From contig CAJOHJ010000007.1 in assembly GCA_905234265.1 (NCBI GenBank), positions 62,001-126,000 on the forward strand: a stretch of 64,000 nucleotides of DNA. The letters are read 5' to 3'. This stretch comes from an uncultured Prevotella sp. Its GTDB lineage: Bacteria > Bacteroidota > Bacteroidia > Bacteroidales > Bacteroidaceae. Below the pieces are notes generated by a model. It was not told the origin of the DNA, made no database searches, and worked only from the letters and a program-made list of their open reading frames with translations. Positions 1 to 7,495 of this stretch are shown here, in pieces. Numbering within the stretch: the stretch's first letter is position 1; each line of letters opens with the position of its first letter. A program made the translations under genes and the position numbers.

Positions 1-759
1 GCGGAAATCGTCAAGAAATATACAGGAGTGGTGCCTATCTTCGACAATTTCAACGTCACGAAGCAGATAAAGTCTGCCTTCGGAAAGACTGTCAACTTCA
101 AGCGCGGAGCCTACCTGATTATACAGCACACAGAGGCCATGCATGTCGTGGATGTCAACTCCGGTAACCGCACAAGGGCTGAGAACGGACAGGAAGCCAA
201 TGCCCTGGAGGTAAATCTCGGAGCTGCCGACGAATTGGCCAGACAGCTGCGACTGCGCGACATGGGCGGAATAATTGTCGTGGACTTCATCGACATGATG
301 CTTGCTGAAGACCGCCAGATGCTCTATGAGCGCATGTGCAAGAACATGCAGAAAGACCGCGCAAGGCACAACATCCTGCCGCTGTCGAAGTTTGGACTGA
401 TGCAGATAACGCGCCAGCGCGTGCGTCCTGCAATGGACGTGAACGTTGAGGAGGAATGCCCAACCTGCTTCGGAAAGGGCAAGATTAAGTCGTCGATACT
501 GTTCACCGACCAGCTGGAGAGCAAGATTAACCGCATGGTGAACCAGATAGGCATCCGCAGTTTCTACCTGCATGTGCATCCGTATGTTGCTGCCTACATC
601 AATCAGGGCTTTATGTCGCTCAAGCGGCGTTGGCAGCTTAAGTATGGTCTTGGTGTCCGCATTGTGGCGTCGCAGAAGTTGGCATTCCTGCAATACGAGT
701 TCTACGACAAAAATCTCCAGTTTATAGATATGCAGGAGGAAATAGAGACAAATACCTGA
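1..759 (+). CDS. rng: Ribonuclease E/G family protein, 3' part (5' end outside window)
   Basis: This is the C-terminal part of a single-strand endoribonuclease of the RNase E/G family, which processes rRNA and mRNA in the cytoplasm. The frame is open from base 1, so the start lies upstream of the window. Visible family features are the catalytic-core segment GGIIVVDFIDM, the following KDRARHNILPLSKFGLMQ and the zinc-link-like CPTCFGKGKI. The protein then ends with a short tail and no long RNase E scaffold, which favours the RNase G type. The next gene starts 13 bp after the stop and may be co-transcribed. Family assignment is firm; G versus E is inference. Confidence 0.93.
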   Translation, partial: AEIVKKYTGVVPIFDNFNVTKQIKSAFGKTVNFKRGAYLIIQHTEAMHVVDVNSGNRTRAENGQEANALEVNLGAADELARQLRLRDMGGIIVVDFIDMMLAEDRQMLYERMCKNMQKDRARHNILPLSKFGLMQITRQRVRPAMDVNVEEECPTCFGKGKIKSSILFTDQLESKINRMVNQIGIRSFYLHVHPYVAAYINQGFMSLKRRWQLKYGLGVRIVASQKLAFLQYEFYDKNLQFIDMQEEIETNT

Positions 760-772
760 AATTGATATTGTT

Positions 773-1957
773 ATGTTGGCATTGAAGATACTTTTCTGGG
801 CTTGCTTGTGCCTTGTCGTCTACACTTATGTAGGCTATGGCGTGGTGCTTACACTGCTGGTCTGGCTTAAGAGACTCGTTATGGGAAAGGTCAGGCAGGA
901 GGCCCTGCCGGCAGATGATATGCTGCCGGAAGTGACGTTCCTCGTCTGCGCATATAACGAGCAGGACGTGGTGGACATGAAGATGGAAAACAACTATGCT
1001 CTGGACTATCCTTCCGACAAGCTGCACTTCATGTGGGTCACCGACGGCTCCACCGATGCCACCAATGAGAAACTGGCGGCCTACAAGGACGTGGAGATTG
1101 TCTATTCGCCGGCGCGCCGTGGCAAGACGGCAGCCCTTAATCATGGCTTGTCGCTCGTGACAACGCCCATAGTCGTCATGACCGATGCCAACACAATCGT
1201 CAATAAAGGGGCCATCCGCGAAATCGTAAGACTGATGCAGAATCCTGCCGTGGGTTGCGTCGCTGGCGAAAAGCGTGTCATGGCTCACGCTGAGGGACAG
1301 TCGGCTGCCGAAGGCGAAGGCGCCTACTGGCGCTACGAAAGCTATCTGAAGCGAATGGACAGCGAGCTTTATTCTGCAATGGGGGCTGCCGGCGAGCTGA
1401 ATGCCGTCAGGACAGAGCTTTACGAGACAATGCCGGAGAATGCCCTGCTCGACGACTTTGTGATGTCCATGCGCCTCGTTGGCCGCGGCTACAAGATTGC
1501 ATACACTTCCGATGCCTATGCCATGGAATACGGCTCTGCCAGCATGGAGGAAGAGGCTAAGCGCAAGCGCAGGATTGCTGCCGGCGGACTGCAGAGCAGC
1601 TGGTGGCTCAGAAGGCTGATGAACCCATTCCGCTATCCTGTCGTGTCATTCCAATTCGTGTCCCACCGTGTGCTGCGATGGACTATAACGCCTGTTGCGC
1701 TCATGGCTCTTATACCTTTGAACGTTATACTGGTAATGTTGAAGGGTGGGGTGGTGTATGACGTCATCTGGGTGCTTCAGATACTGTTCTATCTGTCGGC
1801 GTTCATGGGCTGGATGGCTCAGCGAAAAGGCGGCAAGTCGAAGATTTTCACTATACCATACTATTTCCTTTTCATGAACCTTAACGTTTTCAGCGGCATG
1901 AAGTACCTAATGAACCATAGTGGCGACGGAACGTGGGAAAAAGCTAAAAGAGGATAA
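773..1957 (+). CDS. Membrane family-2 glycosyltransferase
   Basis: A processive-type inverting glycosyltransferase that would add sugars to a lipid or polysaccharide acceptor at the inner membrane. It has one N-terminal membrane segment (residues about 5-32), then a GT-A catalytic domain. Visible motifs are VTFLVCAYNE, VTDGSTDATN, a GKTAALNHGL segment, the metal-binding VMTDANT and the LLDDFVMSMRL acidic motif. An RKRRIAAGGLQSSWWL stretch stands where QxxRW normally is. Two or three membrane helices close the protein. The architecture resembles poly-N-acetylglucosamine synthases, but the product cannot be read from sequence. No partner biosynthetic genes are adjacent. Confidence 0.9.
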   Translation: MLALKILFWACLCLVVYTYVGYGVVLTLLVWLKRLVMGKVRQEALPADDMLPEVTFLVCAYNEQDVVDMKMENNYALDYPSDKLHFMWVTDGSTDATNEKLAAYKDVEIVYSPARRGKTAALNHGLSLVTTPIVVMTDANTIVNKGAIREIVRLMQNPAVGCVAGEKRVMAHAEGQSAAEGEGAYWRYESYLKRMDSELYSAMGAAGELNAVRTELYETMPENALLDDFVMSMRLVGRGYKIAYTSDAYAMEYGSASMEEEAKRKRRIAAGGLQSSWWLRRLMNPFRYPVVSFQFVSHRVLRWTITPVALMALIPLNVILVMLKGGVVYDVIWVLQILFYLSAFMGWMAQRKGGKSKIFTIPYYFLFMNLNVFSGMKYLMNHSGDGTWEKAKRG

Positions 1958-1974
1958 AAAAGTGACGAAAACTC

Positions 1975-2004
1975 TTTGATACTAAAAAAAATGTGTTACC
2001 TTTG
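1975..2004 (+). promoter_or_regulatory. Promoter of the hybrid kinase gene
   Basis: TTTG at 1975-1978, an 18-bp spacer, and TACCTTTG at 1997-2004 match the Bacteroidota -33/-7 pattern. The expected transcript starts near 2011, about 20 nt before the ATG at 2033. Confidence 0.75.
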
Positions 2005-2032
2005 CATTGATGTAGAGTAATCTTTCATAATC

Positions 2033-3289
2033 ATGGAGCAGGACGAACGCGAATTACTTTTACAGAAGATTGCAGAGGCTAACGCAAAACTTCATGCAGC
2101 CAACTTGAAGCTGGATGAGGCTAAGAAAAAGCTGGCAGAATATGAGGACAAGGCGCAAAAGGCTGAGAAGGCCAGCCGCATGAAGACCTTGTTCCTGGCA
2201 AACATGAGCCACGAGATAAGGACGCCGCTAAATGCAGTGGAAGGCTTTGCGCGCATTATGTCGGAGACTGATTCTCCTGAAGAACGCCAGCAGTTCATGG
2301 AGATTATTGAAAGCAACAACGGCCGTCTGCTTTCCCTTATAAACGAAATCCTGGACTTGTCGAGGGTTGAGGCTGGTGAGATTGTGATAAAGAAGTCCAT
2401 GACCGACCTTAACGAACTCTGCAAGAACCTTCAATTTATCTTCAAGTTCCGTTGCCCGGACACCGTTCAACTGCTTTGGACGAAGCCAAACATGAATATT
2501 ACGCTGAACACCGACGCCAACCGCATCACTCAGGTACTCTGCAATCTTATCAGCAATGCCCTCAAGCACACTTCGGAAGGCTCGATAACCTATGGCTACA
2601 GGCTCGTCAGCGATGGCCAGGAGGTGGAGTTCTTTGTTACAGACACCGGGTCGGGCATTGCCCCTGAGGACATCAACCACATCTTCGAGACCTACATGTC
2701 AAGGGATGCTGAGCAGAATAAAGGCTATGGCCTTGGCCTTGCCTTGTGCAAGATTATTGTGGAAAGGATGCAGGGCGTAATCAGTGTAAGCTCGAAACTC
2801 GGTGAGGGTAGTACGTTCCGCTTTGTGCTGCCCTTTGAAGGGACTATCGGAGGCATGGCCCGGAACAGCAGGATAACGACTAATTCAAGGACTATCCGCA
2901 GCACTACGAAGACGGACATGAAGAATGCTCCGCTGATTCTCGTTGCCGAGGATGAAGACAGCAACTACGAGCTTGTGCGAATTGTCCTGTACAAGCGTTA
3001 CAGGCTGCTGCGTGCGCACAATGGCATAGAGGCAGTGACCATTTGCGAAGACGAACACCCAGCCCTGGTATTAATGGACATGAGGATGCCCGACATGGGC
3101 GGACTTGACGCAACGAGAATCATTAAAGAAGTCAACCACGACATTCCTGTCGTTGCCTTGTCGGCCTATGCATTCGAAGAGAATATCCGACAGGCGAAGG
3201 ATGCCGGTTGCGACGAATTCCTTGCCAAGCCTTTCCGTGTGGAAGACTTGCAGGACATTGTTAACAAGTACGTAAAAACTGAAGAGTAA
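2033..3289 (+). CDS. Soluble hybrid histidine kinase with receiver domain
   Basis: A two-component signalling protein with kinase and receiver in one chain. Residues 1-50 are a charged coiled coil. A HisKA H-box follows (FLANMSHEIRTPLN, His60), then an HATPase domain with N-box LISNALKH, G1 DTGSGIAPED and G2 GYGLGLALCK. A C-terminal receiver from about residue 305 carries the acidic pair EDED, the phospho-acceptor Asp349 in LMDMRMPD, and a Lys in FLAKPF. There is no signal peptide, membrane helix or recognisable sensory domain, so it is predicted to be cytosolic and to take its input through the coiled coil. No DNA-binding output is present, so a phosphotransfer partner elsewhere is likely. 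The next gene follows after 13 bp. Confidence 0.93.
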   Translation: MEQDERELLLQKIAEANAKLHAANLKLDEAKKKLAEYEDKAQKAEKASRMKTLFLANMSHEIRTPLNAVEGFARIMSETDSPEERQQFMEIIESNNGRLLSLINEILDLSRVEAGEIVIKKSMTDLNELCKNLQFIFKFRCPDTVQLLWTKPNMNITLNTDANRITQVLCNLISNALKHTSEGSITYGYRLVSDGQEVEFFVTDTGSGIAPEDINHIFETYMSRDAEQNKGYGLGLALCKIIVERMQGVISVSSKLGEGSTFRFVLPFEGTIGGMARNSRITTNSRTIRSTTKTDMKNAPLILVAEDEDSNYELVRIVLYKRYRLLRAHNGIEAVTICEDEHPALVLMDMRMPDMGGLDATRIIKEVNHDIPVVALSAYAFEENIRQAKDAGCDEFLAKPFRVEDLQDIVNKYVKTEE

Positions 3290-3302
3290 ATAGTATAGTC
3301 TT

Positions 3303-4361
3303 ATGGGCCGTTTAGCTGTTTATAAGTATGTCGCCATGATGTTCCTGGTGATTCAGATAGTGTTAGTCTTCTTCACCATTGCCGGACTCTATGGCGGAGA
3401 TGTGAACCCGATAGGAAACAGCGCAAGGGCCATGCTGGTGTATATTCTGCCCATACTGATTGTCGCCAACTTGCTGATGCTTGTCTACTGGCTGATTAGG
3501 CGTAAGTGGCTGATAGCACTGCTGCCGGTAGTTACGGTGGCATGCTGTATTCCGTATTCTGGTACGCTGCTTCAGCTTAGGTCGGAGAACAAGGATGCCG
3601 ATGCACAGCGTGGACTGAAGATAGCAACCTACAATGTCGCAATGTTCAACAGGGAGACTTCTGGTTTCGTGGCCCAGGACATATTGGCAAACATGCGCCG
3701 TCAGAAGGTTGACGTCTGCTGCTTGCAGGAATATAATGACATCAGCGGTGACAAGAAGAATACTGAAAGCTACAGCGAGTATTTCCCGTATCACAAGATT
3801 GGCCGTGACGATATGGTCATCTTCAGCCGCTATCCTATAAAGGATTCCAAGACGATACTCTTTGACGACACCAACAATAGTGCCATGTGGGCAGATATTG
3901 AGGTTGGTGCGAGGGTTGTGCGTGTTTTCAACGTACACCTGCAGACGACAGGCATCAGCCGTACGATGCATCAGGCCGACAAGCTGATGCGCCAGAACAT
4001 TGCAGTGAGCAACGACCGCCTGTTGCAGACGATTTTCGGCAACTACATGCTCGGCATGGTGTTCCGTGCCGGTCAGGCAGCCACTGTTGCCAATGAAAAG
4101 CGCGGCTCTGTAAATCCTTGCATCATCTGCGGCGACTTTAACGATGTTCCGTATTCTTATGTGTATAATACAATGCTCGGCAACATGGTCGACGGCTTTA
4201 AGGAGTGCGGTTCTGGCCTTATGTATACCTACCGTGGCAAGAAGCCGGTGCGCATTGACTATATCTTCCACGACCAGGCTCTGAAGGGCCTCACGTATTA
4301 TACCGACGAGGGCATAACCTATTCCGACCACTATCCGGTGTTCATGAAGCTTTCGCTGTAA
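3303..4361 (+). CDS. Membrane-anchored endonuclease/exonuclease/phosphatase family protein
   Basis: An EEP-superfamily hydrolase (the fold of exonuclease III, DNase I and sphingomyelinases). Two or three N-terminal membrane helices span residues about 5-80. The catalytic domain then shows LKIATYNVAMFN (metal-binding Asn), VDVCCLQEY (catalytic Glu), GDFNDVPYSY (Asp/Asn) and SDHYPVFM (catalytic Asp-His). The membrane anchor and the lack of DNA-repair features favour an envelope phosphodiesterase or phosphatase, but the substrate is not known. It lies 13 bp after the hybrid kinase gene and probably shares its promoter. A strong hairpin lies about 70 bp after its stop. Confidence 0.9.
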   Translation: MGRLAVYKYVAMMFLVIQIVLVFFTIAGLYGGDVNPIGNSARAMLVYILPILIVANLLMLVYWLIRRKWLIALLPVVTVACCIPYSGTLLQLRSENKDADAQRGLKIATYNVAMFNRETSGFVAQDILANMRRQKVDVCCLQEYNDISGDKKNTESYSEYFPYHKIGRDDMVIFSRYPIKDSKTILFDDTNNSAMWADIEVGARVVRVFNVHLQTTGISRTMHQADKLMRQNIAVSNDRLLQTIFGNYMLGMVFRAGQAATVANEKRGSVNPCIICGDFNDVPYSYVYNTMLGNMVDGFKECGSGLMYTYRGKKPVRIDYIFHDQALKGLTYYTDEGITYSDHYPVFMKLSL

Positions 4362-4431
4362 GCTGGCGCATATATTATATAATAATGTGTCGTTCTTGGC
4401 ATGGCGCGCCGCTGACTGCGGCTTGCAACTG

Positions 4432-4468
4432 ACATACTGCAATGCATAACCAGTGCATTGCAGTATGT
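4432..4468 (+). terminator. Hairpin after the EEP gene
   Basis: A perfect 15-bp stem (4432-4446 with 4454-4468) and 7-nt loop, followed by only a short T-rich stretch (GTTTTC). It sits 70 bp after the EEP stop and well before the gdhA promoter, so it is the likely end of that transcript, though the T tract is weak. Confidence 0.6.
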
Positions 4469-4497
4469 GTTTTCAGGCGTTTTTGCATGAACATGAG

Positions 4498-4517
4498 GTT
4501 TGTTTACGTACACAAAC
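4498..4517. promoter_or_regulatory. 20-bp near-palindrome upstream of gdhA, possible operator
   Basis: GTTTGTTTACGTACACAAAC is a dyad with one mismatched position per arm, centred on TACGTA. It lies about 85 bp upstream of the gdhA -33 box in an otherwise featureless AT-rich stretch. Size and symmetry suit a dimeric transcription factor, but no known site is recognised. Confidence 0.35.
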
Positions 4518-4602
4518 ATTGCTTAAGAAATAGCATTTCTACTTGATATATGTCAATTATCTAACAAAATGTAAGTGTTTCTGTTATTTTTATTGCAAAA
4601 TG

Positions 4603-4634
4603 TTTGGAAATTTCTGTTTTTGGTTTTAAATTTG
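4603..4634 (+). promoter_or_regulatory. gdhA promoter
   Basis: TTTG at 4603-4606, 20-bp spacer, TAAATTTG at 4627-4634. This places the transcript start near 4641 and gives a leader of about 95 nt before the gdhA ATG at 4736. It overlaps the upstream reading-frame extension, which argues that the extension is not translated. Confidence 0.75.
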
Positions 4635-4735
4635 CACCCATCAAACAGCGAATGCTATTTGCTAAATTACAAATTCGATTATTTCAGAGCGAACATAAAT
4701 TAAACAACCGTATAATTTTTAAAAGTAAAAAGATT

Positions 4736-6073
4736 ATGAATGCAGCACAAGTTGTAGAGAATCTGAAACAGAGATTTCCCAATGAGCCTGAGTACATCCA
4801 GGCAGTAAGCCAAGTTCTTCCCACCATCGAAGAAGAGTACAACAAGCACCCTGAGTTTGAGAAGGCAAATCTTATTGAGCGTCTTTGCATTCCCGACCGT
4901 GTTTGTGAGTTCCGCATCACGTGGGTCGACGACAAGGGCAATGTCCAGACCAACATGGGTTATCGTATTCAGCACAACAACGCCATTGGCCCGTACAAAG
5001 GCGGCCTGCGCTATCACAAGAGCGTAAACCTCGGTATTCTGAAGTTCCTCGCCTTTGAGCAGACCTTTAAGAATTCTCTGACCACACTGCCAATGGGTGG
5101 TGCAAAGGGTGGTTCCGACTTCTCTCCACGCGGCAAGAGCGATGCAGAGGTTATGCGCTTCTGCCAGGCATTCATGAACGAACTCTATCGTGTCATCGGT
5201 CCTGACGAGGACGTTCCCGCTGGCGACATCGGCGTGGGTGGCCGCGAGGTTGGCTATCTCTTTGGCCAGTACAAGAAGCTTACCCACCAGTTCCAGGGCG
5301 TTCTCACCGGCAAGGGCCTTTCTTTCGGCGGTTCTCTCATCCGTCCTGAGGCTACCGGCTACGGCTGTGTATACTTCCTGACTTCTATGCTCGCCACCCG
5401 TGGCATCGAGCTGAAGGGCAAGAAGGTTCTTATCTCAGGTTCCGGCAACGTGGCTCAGTATGCCACCGAGAAGTGCCTCCAGCTGGGTGCCATACCATTG
5501 ACTCTGTCAGACTCCGACGGCTATATCTACGATCCGGACGGCATTACCTTCGAGAAGTTGGCTTATGTCAAGGAGCTGAAGAACGTTGAGCGCGGCCGCA
5601 TCAAGGAGTATGCTGAGGAATATCCCAATGCAGTCTATCATGCAGGTGAGCGTCCTTGGCACGAGAAGGCCGACATTGCCCTGCCTTGCGCTACCCAGAA
5701 CGAGATTAACGGCGAGCAGGCTCAGGCTCTTATCGACAATGGCGTGATAGCCGTTGCAGAGGGTGCCAACATGCCTTCACTGCCCGAGGCCATCAAGATT
5801 TTCCAGGATGCCAAGATTCTGTATGCTCCCGGCAAGGCCAGCAACGCAGGCGGTGTGTCTGTCTCGGGTCTGGAAATGTCGCAGAACTCAGAGCGTCTGT
5901 CTTGGACCAGCAAGGAAGTTGACGACTATCTGAAGCGCATCATGAACGACATTCACGAGAACTGTGTCAAGTACGGCACACAGGCCGACGGCTACATCAA
6001 CTATGTGAAAGGTGCCAACGTTGCAGGCTTCATGAAGGTTGCCAACGCCATGATGGCTCAGGGTATTGTATAA
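4736..6073 (+). CDS. gdhA: Glutamate dehydrogenase (NADP type)
   Basis: Catalyses reductive amination of 2-oxoglutarate with ammonia, a main nitrogen-assimilation step in gut Bacteroidales. The 445-residue length is normal for the hexameric bacterial enzyme. The substrate-binding region has GYRIQHNNAIGPYKGGLRYH and LPMGGAKGGSDF (catalytic and substrate lysines). The dinucleotide fold has GSGNVAQYATEKC. The frame is open 44 codons further upstream, but the promoter lies inside that extension and family proteins begin at the equivalent of MNAAQVVENL, so ATG 4736 is chosen. It is a single-gene unit with its own promoter and terminator. Cofactor preference is by family resemblance. Confidence 0.96.
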   Translation: MNAAQVVENLKQRFPNEPEYIQAVSQVLPTIEEEYNKHPEFEKANLIERLCIPDRVCEFRITWVDDKGNVQTNMGYRIQHNNAIGPYKGGLRYHKSVNLGILKFLAFEQTFKNSLTTLPMGGAKGGSDFSPRGKSDAEVMRFCQAFMNELYRVIGPDEDVPAGDIGVGGREVGYLFGQYKKLTHQFQGVLTGKGLSFGGSLIRPEATGYGCVYFLTSMLATRGIELKGKKVLISGSGNVAQYATEKCLQLGAIPLTLSDSDGYIYDPDGITFEKLAYVKELKNVERGRIKEYAEEYPNAVYHAGERPWHEKADIALPCATQNEINGEQAQALIDNGVIAVAEGANMPSLPEAIKIFQDAKILYAPGKASNAGGVSVSGLEMSQNSERLSWTSKEVDDYLKRIMNDIHENCVKYGTQADGYINYVKGANVAGFMKVANAMMAQGIV

Positions 6074-6122
6074 GTAGCCTGAATGGAAACAGACCAACAC
6101 TAAACACATTTATATTATTATC

Positions 6123-6157
6123 AGCCAGACGGTTTTCAAAGACTGTCTGGCTTTTTT
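6123..6157 (+). terminator. Rho-independent terminator of gdhA
   Basis: Stem AGCCAGAC (6123-6130) with GTCTGGCT (6145-6152), 14-nt loop, then a run of T. It lies 50 bp after the gdhA stop. Confidence 0.85.
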
Positions 6158-6199
6158 ATTGCTAAAACGCACAGGCAAGGCAATTTTTTGGTGACAAAC

Positions 6200-6231
6200 T
6201 TGCAGGAAGTCAGTTTTTCTTGCTACCTTCG
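6200..6231 (+). promoter_or_regulatory. Promoter of the panE-like gene
   Basis: TTG at 6200-6202, 21-bp spacer, and TACCTTCG at 6224-6231 (one base off consensus). The predicted start is at about 6238, only 2-3 nt before the ATG at 6240, so the mRNA would be almost leaderless. Confidence 0.5.
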
Positions 6232-6239
6232 CAAATGTT

Positions 6240-7148
6240 ATGACTTACAGCATTATAGGAACAGGTGCCATAGGCGGATTCTATGGCGGCCTATTGGGCA
6301 GAAGCGGCAGGACGGTACGTTTCCTGCTTCACAGCGACTTTGATTTCGTCAGGCAGCATGGACTGCGCATAGACAGCTGTGACGGCGATTTCTGCATAGA
6401 CAACGTTGATGCCTACAGCAGTACGGCGGACATGCCGAAGTCTGACGTCGTCATCGTAGGGCTGAAATCTGTCAACAATCATTTGTTGCCAGAGATGCTC
6501 AAACCCTTGGTGGACGATTCCACCGTTGTTGTGCTTATACAGAATGGCATCGGGCTTGAAGACGACTTGCATCAAGCATTTCCCAGGTTGCAGATAGTTG
6601 CCGGCCTTGCATTTATATGCTCGTCAAAGGTCGGCCCCGGGCATATTTCCCACCAGTGCTATGGCAGCATCAACTTAGGCAACTACTCGTGCACGACGGA
6701 GACATTCGATGCTTTGCTGTCAGACTTCCAGTCAGCAGGCATTGCCGCACAGGAAGTGCCATATTTGGAAGCCCGCTGGCGCAAGGCAGTCTGGAACATG
6801 CCGTTCAACGGCATGACTGTTGCCCTGAACACCAGCACGGACAGACTTCTGCAGACCCCGGCCACACGCCAGCTGATATATGACCAGATGATGGAAGTCG
6901 TTGGTGCGGCCAACGCCTTAGGCATAAGTGCCATTACCTCAGAGTTTGCAGACAAGATGATGCAGATGACGGACGCGATGACGCCCTATAGTCCCTCGAT
7001 GAAGCTTGACTATGACAACCATCGCCCCATGGAAATCCATTATCTCTATACGCGCCCGATAGCAGAGGCGCGCAAAGCCGGCTTCACCATGCCCAAGCTT
7101 GCAATGCTTGAGGCCGAGCTGAAATTCCTGTCACAGCAAGAGGGATAA
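6240..7148 (+). CDS. panE: 2-dehydropantoate 2-reductase family protein
   Basis: A ketopantoate reductase (ApbA/PanE) family member that would reduce 2-dehydropantoate to pantoate with NADPH in coenzyme A synthesis. The N-terminal Rossmann motif is IIGTGAIGGFYGGLLGRSG. VGLKSVNNHLLPEML and LIQNGIGLEDDL are the usual positions of the substrate and cofactor loops. The C-terminal helical domain has the catalytic Lys in EARWRKAVWNMPFNGM (the family pattern is KxxxN). Length 302 is normal. No other pantothenate genes are nearby, and some members of this family act on other 2-keto acids. Its stop codon overlaps the first unit of a 21-bp repeat array. Confidence 0.88.
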   Translation: MTYSIIGTGAIGGFYGGLLGRSGRTVRFLLHSDFDFVRQHGLRIDSCDGDFCIDNVDAYSSTADMPKSDVVIVGLKSVNNHLLPEMLKPLVDDSTVVVLIQNGIGLEDDLHQAFPRLQIVAGLAFICSSKVGPGHISHQCYGSINLGNYSCTTETFDALLSDFQSAGIAAQEVPYLEARWRKAVWNMPFNGMTVALNTSTDRLLQTPATRQLIYDQMMEVVGAANALGISAITSEFADKMMQMTDAMTPYSPSMKLDYDNHRPMEIHYLYTRPIAEARKAGFTMPKLAMLEAELKFLSQQEG

Positions 7149-7230
7149 ATATCTCTGCATGTTACGAAAATATCTCTGCATGTTACGAAATTATCTCTGC
7201 ATGTTACGAAAATATCTCAGTGAGATACGA
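7147..7230 (+). repeat. 21-bp tandem repeat array A, four units
   Basis: Four contiguous 21-bp units start at 7147, 7168, 7189 and 7210. Three share the core ATCTCTGCATGTTACGA joined by AAAT or AATT; the fourth is the self-palindromic variant ATCTCAGTGAGATACGA. All are in the same orientation as panE, and the first unit overlaps the panE stop codon. A canonical terminator follows at 7267. Related arrays lie at about 25.4, 36.5, 48.3 and 58.9 kb. Confidence 0.95.
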
Positions 7231-7266
7231 AATTTGATAAAGGAACATAAGCATAAGGCTATAAAG

Positions 7267-7294
7267 GAGATGTCCTTAACGGCATCTCTTTTTT
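7267..7294 (+). terminator. Terminator downstream of panE and array A
   Basis: GAGATG (7267-7272) pairs with CATCTC (7283-7288), followed by six T. Its presence shows that array A itself need not be the transcription terminator. Confidence 0.75.
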
Positions 7295-7324
7295 GTATAA
7301 TGTTCCATGGTGCAACTCAAATAC

Positions 7325-7392
7325 TTTTGATCTATTTTAATCTTTTTTGTTAAGTTTTGATCTATTCCCAATATCGTCGCTAAGTAAGTTTG
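7325..7392 (+). promoter_or_regulatory. R-M promoter with two GATC direct repeats
   Basis: The 12-mer TTTTGATCTATT occurs at 7325-7336 and again exactly 30 bp later at 7355-7366. The second copy contains the only plausible -33 TTTG (7356-7359), which overlaps the GATC at 7359-7362. A -7 element TAAGTTTG follows at 7385-7392 (spacer 25 bp, longer than usual). Each copy holds one GATC, the expected target of the downstream methylase, which suggests methylation-sensitive self-regulation. The rest of 7295-7495 shows only a small hairpin near 7463-7476. Confidence 0.5.
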
Positions 7393-7495
7393 CACAACAA
7401 AATTAGCTCCGTTCTCCGAGACGTATATTTTATCTCATCTAAATGGAGTCCTAAAAGACCAACTGGGTGACACCAGCTGACTAAATCATAAAATA

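Noticed and set aside
3363..4442. 359-codon minus-strand frame opposite the EEP gene
   Set aside because: The plus strand carries all EEP catalytic motifs. The minus frame has no domain and runs through the terminator hairpin.
4604..4735. 44-codon N-terminal extension of gdhA
   Set aside because: It contains the gdhA promoter and AT-rich non-conserved sequence. The family start is at 4736.
7147..7230. CRISPR array
   Set aside because: Units are contiguous with no unique spacers, and no cas genes are present in the window.
7159..7353. Open frame translating array A into heptapeptide repeats (LRNYL-C-M type); similar frames over arrays C (36508-36747, minus) and D (48224-48490)
   Set aside because: A 21-bp period with no stop gives an endless 7-residue repeat by arithmetic. 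The frames start outside the arrays, lack signals and disappear when units change.
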